NCBI GenBank assembly: GCA_033720695.1 | Contig: JAWWCA010000049.1 | Coordinates: 1-18,779 of the forward strand | Origin: DATGQT01 sp033720695 | GTDB lineage: Bacteria; Bacteroidota; Rhodothermia; Rhodothermales; Rubricoccaceae | Direction: 5' to 3' | Length of the DNA stretch: 18,779 bases | Shown here: piece by piece, positions 1-5,687 of the stretch | How the letters are laid out: each line of letters starts with the position of its first letter | Position numbering within the stretch: the first letter of the stretch is position 1 | Translations under genes and position numbers: made by a program | The notes under the pieces: generated by a model | Told to the model about the DNA's origin: nothing | Databases searched by the model: none | The model's input: the letters and a program-made list of their open reading frames with translations, nothing else

Positions 1-6
1 CCGAGC

Positions 7-36
7 GCGCCGCCCCCCGGCGCTGGGGCGCGGCGC
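7..36 (-). terminator. GC-rich hairpin downstream of the first lipoprotein gene
   Basis: Arms at 7-18 and 25-36 are complementary over 12 bp with one C/C mismatch, around a 6-base loop (GGCGCT). The hairpin begins 24 bases after the stop codon of the minus-strand lipoprotein gene, so it is in place to end that transcript. There is no T-run on either side, so a classical intrinsic terminator is only partly supported. Bases 1-60 contain nothing else I can identify. Confidence 0.4.
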
Positions 37-60
37 ACCGGGACCAGAGCCGGGAGAGGC

Positions 61-603
61 TCACTCGGGGAGGGCGAACGCCCGCCGGACGGCCTCGTAG
101 CTGGAGTAGTCCACCGTCCGCGCGTTGCCGACGAAGAGGTCCCCCGGGATGAGGACGAGGCGGAAGTCCGTCTCCGGCAGGGTCGCCTCGAAGTCGATGG
201 GGCTCGACGCCACCACGTCGATGTAGAGGTCCTGGAGGTCGTAGGAGAACGTAAAGGCGAGCGTGATGTCCACGAAGCCGTCGCCGTCCTCGTCGTAGCC
301 GATCGTGGTGGGGAGCGCGGTCCAGGTGCCCTGGGGCGAGCCGAAGAGGATCTCGTCGCCGGCGTAGAGGAGGACGGCGCCGTCGTCGGCGACCTCCTCG
401 GTGAGGGCGTCGACCTCGCGCTGGTAGCTCCCGAGGATCCCGTCGCTGCTGACGTCGAACTCGTCGCCGTCGACGGTGAAGGTGCGGACAATGATGTCGT
501 TGCCGATCACGACGACGTCGTCGTTGTCGGAGAAGTCGCAGCCGCCGAGGGCGATGACGGCGAGCAGGAGGACGGAGAACGGGCGCAGTCGATGGGGGGA
601 CAT
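61..603 (-). CDS. Small secreted lipoprotein, function unknown
   Basis: A 180-residue protein. The start is set at the ATG at 603 because it gives a proper lipoprotein signal: basic residues (HRLR), a hydrophobic stretch (about 9-19) and a lipobox LGGC with the acylated cysteine at residue 22. The open frame continues upstream, but that part is low-complexity Arg/Pro-rich translation typical of GC-rich shadow sequence. The mature part is acidic, with a DNDD run just after the cysteine, and reads as alternating beta strands rich in Asp, Val and Ile. A segment YDEDGDGFVDI near residues 100-110 resembles a calcium-binding DxDxDG loop, but this is inference. The end (VDYSSYEAVRRAFALPE) recalls small Bacteroidota lipoproteins of unknown function. 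It is probably anchored in the outer membrane or periplasm. It lies downstream of bioY on the same strand but behind a strong hairpin, so it is probably transcribed separately. Confidence 0.75.
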   Translation of the reverse strand: MSPHRLRPFSVLLLAVIALGGCDFSDNDDVVVIGNDIIVRTFTVDGDEFDVSSDGILGSYQREVDALTEEVADDGAVLLYAGDEILFGSPQGTWTALPTTIGYDEDGDGFVDITLAFTFSYDLQDLYIDVVASSPIDFEATLPETDFRLVLIPGDLFVGNARTVDYSSYEAVRRAFALPE

Positions 604-680
604 AAGCAGTCGGGTCGGGTTCGGGTACGGAGGGAGCCGCCCGCGCGGACGGCGGAGTAACGAGGGCGGGTGAAACGACC

Positions 681-713
681 GCGGGGGCGCGGCCCGTCGA
701 GCCGCGCCCCCGC
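681..713 (-). terminator. Strong hairpin terminator after bioY
   Basis: A perfect 13-bp inverted repeat (681-693 paired with 701-713) encloses a 7-base loop (CCGTCGA). It lies 30 bases past the bioY stop codon. Read in the bioY direction the stem is followed by GGTCGTTTCA, a short T-containing tail. Its position and stability make it the best terminator candidate in the window. The rest of 604-743 should hold the promoter of the lipoprotein gene, but I see no clear element. Confidence 0.65.
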
Positions 714-743
714 TCAGCGCCGAGAGGGGTCCGGGCGGGGGCC

Positions 744-1328
744 TCAGGCCGTGAGCCGCCGCGCGCCGGTGTAGAGGGCGCTCACGAACAGAACCTTGGT
801 GAGGTCCCACACCACGAACCGCAGCCAGCCCGCGTCGATCGACTGCCACCACGTGGCGTGGCCGGCAGCAACGTGGAGCCACGTCACGCCGCACGTGAAG
901 AGGACGGCGGAGCCGGCCAGGACCGAGAGCACGCTGCCGGCGAAGGTGTTGAACCGCTCGGAGACGGCCCCGATCACGGCCGCCGCGAGCGCCATCCCGA
1001 CGAGGTAGCCGCCCGTGGCCCCGACGAGGTGCGCGACGCCCGAGGCGCCGCCAGCATAGAACGGGAGGAACAGCCCGAGCACGAGGTAGAGCACGAGGGC
1101 GAGGAATCCGTTGCGGCTCCCGAGCGCGAGGCCCGCGCCGTAGACGGCGACGGTCTGGAGCGAGATCGGCACCTCCCAGAGGTAGAGCCGGATCTCGAAC
1201 TGGGCCAGGAGCCCCGTCAGGAGCGCGAAGCCGACGACGCCCGCCGCCTGCAGGGGCACCGAGGCGCGGTCGGAGCGGAGGGTGTCGATCGTGGCCGTGC
1301 GGGGGGAGTGAAGGGCGATCGTCGGCAT
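744..1328 (-). CDS. bioY: BioY family biotin transporter (ECF-type S component)
   Basis: A 194-residue integral membrane protein, the substrate-binding S component of an energy-coupling-factor biotin importer. Family signatures are visible: VPISLQTVAV (residues 53-62) matches the BioY VPxxLQTxxV segment, and LVGATGGYLVGM (101-112) matches the characteristic GPTGGYLxGF motif. Five to six hydrophobic helices can be drawn between about residue 28 and 187. Length fits the family (about 180-200). The ATG at 1328 is the first start that leaves a plausible N-terminus; the upstream frame is Arg-rich shadow. No EcfA or EcfT genes are nearby, so it either works alone, as some BioY proteins do, or borrows a module encoded elsewhere. 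A promoter-like TATCTTCG lies 28 bases before the start, inside a hairpin loop. Confidence 0.93.
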   Translation of the reverse strand: MPTIALHSPRTATIDTLRSDRASVPLQAAGVVGFALLTGLLAQFEIRLYLWEVPISLQTVAVYGAGLALGSRNGFLALVLYLVLGLFLPFYAGGASGVAHLVGATGGYLVGMALAAAVIGAVSERFNTFAGSVLSVLAGSAVLFTCGVTWLHVAAGHATWWQSIDAGWLRFVVWDLTKVLFVSALYTGARRLTA

Positions 1329-1337
1329 GCCGTCAGG

Positions 1338-1389
1338 GTCGGGAGGGAGGGGTGGGCGAAGATACACACGCCCACCCCTCCGTCCCGAC
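1338..1389 (-). terminator. Long hairpin between the T9SS protein gene and bioY
   Basis: Arms at 1338-1358 and 1369-1389 pair over 21 bp with a single mismatch, around a 10-base A/T-rich loop at 1359-1368. On the minus strand the hairpin starts 7 bases after the stop of the 1162-residue secreted protein and ends 9 bases before the bioY ATG. It fits a terminator for the upstream gene. No U-run follows it. The loop overlaps the predicted bioY promoter element. Confidence 0.6.
1357..1364 (-). promoter_or_regulatory. Candidate -7 promoter element of bioY (TATCTTCG)
   Basis: The octamer matches the Bacteroidota -7 consensus TAnnTTTG at six of eight positions (the T at position 6 and one base near it are replaced by C) and matches elements before three other genes here. 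It lies 28 bases upstream of the bioY ATG, so transcription would begin about 15-20 bases before the start codon, inside the second arm of the hairpin. No convincing -33 TTTG box is visible. Confidence 0.45.
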
Positions 1390-1396
1390 TCCCACC

Positions 1397-4300
1397 TCAG
1401 CGAGCGAGGGTCACGCGCCGCGTCGCCACGAACGCGTCCGTCTCCATCCGCACGAGGTACGTCCCGCTCGGGAGCCCCCGCGCGTCGAACGGCACGGTGT
1501 GGCGACCCGCCGCCATCGACCCGTCGGCGAGGACGGCCACCGCCCGGCCGAGGAGGTCGTAGACGACGACGCGGACGTCGGCGGCCTCGGGGAGGTCGAA
1601 CCGCAGGGCCGTGCGCCCGGCGAACGGGTTCGGCGCGGCGGCGTGGAGCGCGAACGTCTCCGGACGCACGCTCGCCGTCGGTGCGGCGTCGGCTGTGTCG
1701 TCGGCGGGCGCCACGCGCGCGGCCCCGAGCGCCCCCTCGTCGATGGGCACCCACGGCGTCGCGTCCGTCACCGTCCAGGCCTCCGGCGTGCCCCCGCGCT
1801 CCCGCGACACGACGCGCGGGGCGGCCGTCACGGTGATCGAGAACGCCACCTCGTCGACGGCTTGGTTCGGGAAGGTGCCGATCTTCAGCGTGTAGCTGTA
1901 GGTGCCCGGCGGCGTCGTGCCCGGGATCTGCTGGTTGAACGTGGCCGTGAGGGTCTCCCCTGCAGGCAGTGAGCCCGAGCGGACGACGCCCTGGCTCCCC
2001 CCCGTAGCCGTGTAGTAGAAGTCGCCGTTCGCCGCCGACGCCGTGTTGTTCGTGATGGCGTACGAGAACGAGACGGCGCCGCCGGCCGCCACCGAGAGCG
2101 GCGTGGTGTTGATGGCTTCGAGGACGTAGTTGCTCGCGCTGAGCGGGTCGGCGGCCTCGTCGGCCCCCCTGTACGGCGCGGTGGTCGAGCGCGCGTCGCC
2201 CTCGTAGTCCACCGTCACGTCGGCGAGCGGCTCGCCAGCCAGGCGGTCGTCACCGACCGAGGTCCCGGCGAGGCCGAGGTTCCCCGTCGCGGCGTCTACG
2301 AACGTGATGGGCACCGCCTTGGTGTGGAGCTCGTCCGGCGCGGTGGCCGAGCGGAGCGCGTTCCGCGTGGCGTAGCTCACCCCGTCCCACACGGCGTAGG
2401 TGGCCCCGCTCGAGCGGAGGTTGTTGTAGTCCGAGCGGGTCACGGCGCCGGCGTCGGCGATCGCGTAGGCCGTGCCGAGGCCGCGGTTGACGAACACGTT
2501 GTTCCGGAGGTCGAGGCCCGCGCCGCCGGGGTCGGTGGCGAAGCCGGTCGGCGTCGTGAGCCCGAACGTGTCGTCGATGAGGACGGTGTTGTGGTAGACG
2601 TCTACGAAGCCGTTGGCGTTGAGGTCGATGCCAGCGTCGGCGGCGTCGCCCGTGAGGAGCACGGCGTTGTTGACGACGCGCCGGCGGCTGTTCTCGTCGC
2701 CGCCCTCCCCGATCGTGATGCCCCGTGCGCCGCCGGACGCGGTCACGCGGTTCCGCTCCAGGACCAGCCCCGGCCCGCCGGCGGTGATGCCGACGTAGGA
2801 GCCCGCGCTGTTCGGACCCGTCTTGACGACGTTGGCCTCGATGACGTTGTCGGCCTGCCGCGTGAGCTTGAGGCCTCCCGCCTTCTGGTTGTCGAACGTG
2901 TTGTCTGTGGCCGCATTCCCCTCGGCGAAGTCAGACCCATCCAGGAGGCCGACCTTGAGGCCCTGATAGCCGTTCGTGAAGGTGTTGTTCGAGAACGTGT
3001 TGAACCGGTCGCCCGCGTCCTCACCGAAGACGAGCGTGGCCTCGTCGCTGCTGACCCCTTCGAGGCCGGTGAGCGTGCAGTTGTCCACGGTGAGGTGCTC
3101 GACCCCGTTGACGAGGACGATGAGGCGGCCGAACCCGTCGGTGCTGGTCGACTCCAGGTTGAGGTTCTCGAGCGTGACGTAGTCGAGCGCGTTGAACCGG
3201 AAGAGCCAGTTCGTCTCGCTCTCGGTCGCGGCGTACTGCAGGACGGGGCGGTCGTTGGGGTTCGCGGCCCGGACGATGAGCGGCGTCGCGGCGGGGTTGC
3301 CCAGCGCCGGCCCGACCCGGAGCGACGACGGCAGCGAGGCGCGGAGCTCGAACGTGCCGGCACGGATGCGGAACGTCACGGCCCCCTTCATCCCGCGGCG
3401 CTTCAGCTGGGTGAAGGCCTCCTCCGGCGTGGCGAAGTCGGGCGAGGCCCCGGCCACGGCGTAGAAGCCGTCGCCCTCGTCGGCGTTGTCGAGCGGCGGG
3501 AGCGGCGTGCCCTCGTCGGCCCCGCGCTTGGGGTTGAAGGCATCGCGGTCGTCGCCGTCCACGTCCGTCAGCACACCGACGGGCGTGCCGATGAGGTCGA
3601 GGTCGTCGAGGGAGGCCCCGGCGAGGTGGAGGTCGGGCGAACCCGGCGGCGGCTGGACGAACGTCACGGCCTCCTCGATGGAGTTCATGTCGAGGCCGGT
3701 CGCCCCCTGGAAGCTGCCGAGCGAGCCGTACCCGACGCCGTCGAACCCGACGAGGAACGTGCCGGCGCCGTCGAGCACGTTGTAGTCCGACGACTCGATC
3801 TGGCCGCCGGGTGCGCGGAGGGCGAAGCCGCCGGCATCGTCGATCAGGATGTTGTTGGCGAGGACGATCCCCTCCATCGTGAGGGTGTCCTCGACGTAGA
3901 GGGCCGAGGCCGACGAGGCGCCCTGCGCCGTCATGGCCGTGTTGTGGTAGACGTCCACCTCGCCGTAGTGGAAGTAGATCGCCGCCGTCCCGGTGGCGGA
4001 TCGCAGCGAGACGACGTTGTTCGCCAGGAGGCGCTGGCGGAATGAGGTCGAGCCAAGCCGGATGCCGATGTCCCCGATGGAGAGGTCGACGACGTTGTTC
4101 GTGATCTGGACCGAGTGCAGGTCGAAGCCGTAGCTCCACACGTCGATGCCACGGTAGGAATCGTTGGAGCCGGCCCAGGACGTGACGCCATTGTCGTCCA
4201 CGATGGCGTCGGCGCCTTCGATCTCGATCCCGCCCTCGGTCTGGGACGCGAAGACGTTCCCGCGCACGACCAGGCTGTCACTGAAGGGCGTGGTGGTGTC

Positions 4301-4885
4301 GCTGAAGTCGAGGCCGACGTAACCCTGCGTGAAGGTGTTGTCTTCGAACACGTTGCCGTTGTGGGCCGTGTCGTCGGACCAGACGAGGGTGCCGCGGTCG
4401 TTCGCCGAGCCGACGACGCCGGAGAGCGTGCAGCCGCGGACCTCGTTGTTCGTCGCCTCGTTCTCGAACACGATCAGCCGCCCGTCCACGCTCAGCGTCG
4501 CCTCGAGGTCGAGGTTGACGAAGCGGACGTGGTCGGTGCCGTCGAGGCGGATGACCCAGTTGGTGAGGATGCTGGCGCCGGCGTTCTGGAGCACCGGCCG
4601 GTCGTTGACGTCGGCGGCGCGGAAGCGCGTGCGGGCCGCGTCCGAGGCGCCCGGGATCTCGCCCAGCTCGACGCTCTCGTCGTAGGTGCCCGGCGCCACG
4701 TCGAACGTCACGTCGCACGAGACGCCGATCGTGTTGAGCACGGCGGCGGCGTCGGAGAACGAGTTGTAGTTGGTGCCGGCCGTGGGCTGGCTGCCGTCGA
4801 CGGTGTAGGTGCCGCAGAGCTGGGCGTGCGCGACCGTCGGAATCAAGAGCGCGGCCAGGGCCGCGAGGGAGAGGAAGGATCGCAT
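1397..4885 (-). CDS. Secreted double beta-helix protein with T9SS C-terminal sorting domain
   Basis: A 1162-residue exported protein. The ATG at 4885 gives a clean signal peptide with cleavage expected after AHA at residue 21. Two homologous right-handed parallel beta-helix modules follow (about 27-460 and 475-910, offset 448 residues). Both contain NDRPVLQ, TNW...R, GRLIV, CTL and FxxNTF(T)xGY landmarks, and both close with a DGDxR or EGDAR...RGADE segment typical of Bacteroidota beta-helix surface proteins. Residues about 920-1018 form an Ig-like/CARDB-type domain (ITNNTASAANG, LPAGETLT, GTYSYTLKIG). The tail (about 1078-1162) is a T9SS type A sorting domain: APNPF, LRFDLPEAADVRVVVYDLLG, DARGLPSGTYLVR and a final RRVTLAR. 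The protein should be secreted across the outer membrane by the Por system and anchored on the surface or released. Beta-helices of this kind often bind or cleave polysaccharide, but no catalytic residues can be assigned, so an adhesive or structural role is equally possible. Confidence 0.9.
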   Translation of the reverse strand: MRSFLSLAALAALLIPTVAHAQLCGTYTVDGSQPTAGTNYNSFSDAAAVLNTIGVSCDVTFDVAPGTYDESVELGEIPGASDAARTRFRAADVNDRPVLQNAGASILTNWVIRLDGTDHVRFVNLDLEATLSVDGRLIVFENEATNNEVRGCTLSGVVGSANDRGTLVWSDDTAHNGNVFEDNTFTQGYVGLDFSDTTTPFSDSLVVRGNVFASQTEGGIEIEGADAIVDDNGVTSWAGSNDSYRGIDVWSYGFDLHSVQITNNVVDLSIGDIGIRLGSTSFRQRLLANNVVSLRSATGTAAIYFHYGEVDVYHNTAMTAQGASSASALYVEDTLTMEGIVLANNILIDDAGGFALRAPGGQIESSDYNVLDGAGTFLVGFDGVGYGSLGSFQGATGLDMNSIEEAVTFVQPPPGSPDLHLAGASLDDLDLIGTPVGVLTDVDGDDRDAFNPKRGADEGTPLPPLDNADEGDGFYAVAGASPDFATPEEAFTQLKRRGMKGAVTFRIRAGTFELRASLPSSLRVGPALGNPAATPLIVRAANPNDRPVLQYAATESETNWLFRFNALDYVTLENLNLESTSTDGFGRLIVLVNGVEHLTVDNCTLTGLEGVSSDEATLVFGEDAGDRFNTFSNNTFTNGYQGLKVGLLDGSDFAEGNAATDNTFDNQKAGGLKLTRQADNVIEANVVKTGPNSAGSYVGITAGGPGLVLERNRVTASGGARGITIGEGGDENSRRRVVNNAVLLTGDAADAGIDLNANGFVDVYHNTVLIDDTFGLTTPTGFATDPGGAGLDLRNNVFVNRGLGTAYAIADAGAVTRSDYNNLRSSGATYAVWDGVSYATRNALRSATAPDELHTKAVPITFVDAATGNLGLAGTSVGDDRLAGEPLADVTVDYEGDARSTTAPYRGADEAADPLSASNYVLEAINTTPLSVAAGGAVSFSYAITNNTASAANGDFYYTATGGSQGVVRSGSLPAGETLTATFNQQIPGTTPPGTYSYTLKIGTFPNQAVDEVAFSITVTAAPRVVSRERGGTPEAWTVTDATPWVPIDEGALGAARVAPADDTADAAPTASVRPETFALHAAAPNPFAGRTALRFDLPEAADVRVVVYDLLGRAVAVLADGSMAAGRHTVPFDARGLPSGTYLVRMETDAFVATRRVTLAR

Positions 4886-5023
4886 GACGGTGAGGAGGGG
4901 GTCTGATGGATGCCCTACCTCCATTCCGGCAGGGTCTATCGGGACATGCGACGTTGCCGGGCGCCGAGGCTCAGCGCGGCTCTCCAGCCTCCCACGGCAC
5001 CGGCGGGATCCCGTAGTTTCCCC
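4886..5023. promoter_or_regulatory. Divergent intergenic region between the secreted protein and the sigma factor
   Basis: This 138-base gap must hold promoters for both divergent genes. A perfect 10-bp palindrome CGGGATCCCG sits at 5004-5013, directly before the sigma factor start. A 6-bp inverted repeat GAGGCT...AGCCTC with a 14-base spacer lies at 4966-4991. Either could be an operator, but short inverted repeats are common in GC-rich DNA. No element of the TAnCTTCG type is placed well for either gene. TAGTTTCC at 5014-5021 lies too close to the ATG at 5024 to serve as a normal -7 box. Confidence 0.35.
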
Positions 5024-5653
5024 ATGCCTAACGCGACTTCCGCTCCCACCTTGGCCCCCGCCTCCGACGTCACCACCGCCCTCGACGCCCTCCGCGGCGG
5101 CGACACGTCCGCAGAGGACCGCCTCCTCCGCGCCGTCTACGACGAGCTCCGCCGGCTCGCGCACCGGCAGCGCCGGCACGAGCGCCGCGACCACACCCTC
5201 AACACGACCGCGCTCGTCCACGAGGCCTACTTCAAGCTGCTCGGCCCAGATCACCGCTCGTTCGACAACCGCGCCCACTTCTTCTCGGCCGCCGCACGCG
5301 CCATGCGCCAGGTGCTCGTCGACTACGCCCGCGCTCGGGGCCGCGCCAAACGCGGCGGTGGGCAGCAGGCCCTCTCGCTGAGCGCGCTCTCGTCCGACCC
5401 CTCCGACCCCAACCTCCTCACCGACGAGCGCGCCGCCGAGATCCTCGACCTCGACGAAGCCCTCGGACGCCTCGCCCAGCTCGACGCCCGGCAGGCCCGG
5501 GTCGTAGAGTGCCGGTACTTCGGGGGGCTCTCTGTCGAGGAGACGGCCGAGGCGCTCGACGTCTCAGCGGCGACGGTGAAGCGCGAGTGGCGCTCGGCCC
5601 GGGCCTGGCTCTACGCCACGCTCCACCGCTCCCCCGACGACTCGGGCGGCTGA
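5024..5653 (+). CDS. ECF-subfamily RNA polymerase sigma factor
   Basis: A 209-residue sigma-70 family factor of the ECF group usually found beside Ser/Thr kinases (Pfam Sigma70_ECF / TIGR02999 type). Sigma region 2 spans about 30-105, with the diagnostic HTLNTTALVHEAYFKLL and the AHFFSAAARAMRQVLVDYAR segment that identifies this subfamily. Region 4 spans about 143-200, with the DNA-binding helix-turn-helix LSVEETAEALDVSAATVKREW (169-189, shown here with key residues only). It should direct RNA polymerase to -35/-10 elements of a dedicated regulon. The start at 5024 is chosen because it begins just before the conserved region. A longer frame from 4910 adds 38 residues unlike this family. The kinase gene begins 34 bases downstream on the same strand, so the two are probably co-transcribed. 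No anti-sigma factor is visible; the kinase is the likely partner. Confidence 0.93.
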   Translation: MPNATSAPTLAPASDVTTALDALRGGDTSAEDRLLRAVYDELRRLAHRQRRHERRDHTLNTTALVHEAYFKLLGPDHRSFDNRAHFFSAAARAMRQVLVDYARARGRAKRGGGQQALSLSALSSDPSDPNLLTDERAAEILDLDEALGRLAQLDARQARVVECRYFGGLSVEETAEALDVSAATVKREWRSARAWLYATLHRSPDDSGG

Positions 5654-5687
5654 CCTCCCAGCCGGCGGTTCGGCGCATGCTCCCGCG

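Noticed and set aside
2324..4045. A 573-codon plus-strand frame inside the T9SS protein gene
   Set aside because: It is antisense to a protein with signal peptide, repeated modules and sorting domain, and its own translation has no domain pattern.
1397..4885. DNA tandem repeat in the T9SS protein gene
   Set aside because: The repetition is visible at protein level only. The two modules are too diverged in nucleotide sequence to be a recent DNA repeat.
5014..5021. TAGTTTCC as promoter -7 box of the sigma factor gene
   Set aside because: It ends only 2 bases before the ATG, so transcription would begin downstream of the start codon. No good later start exists in this frame before the conserved region.
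4910..5023. N-terminal extension of the sigma factor to the ATG at 4910
   Set aside because: The added 38 residues do not resemble ECF sigma factors and would overlap the upstream region of the divergent gene.
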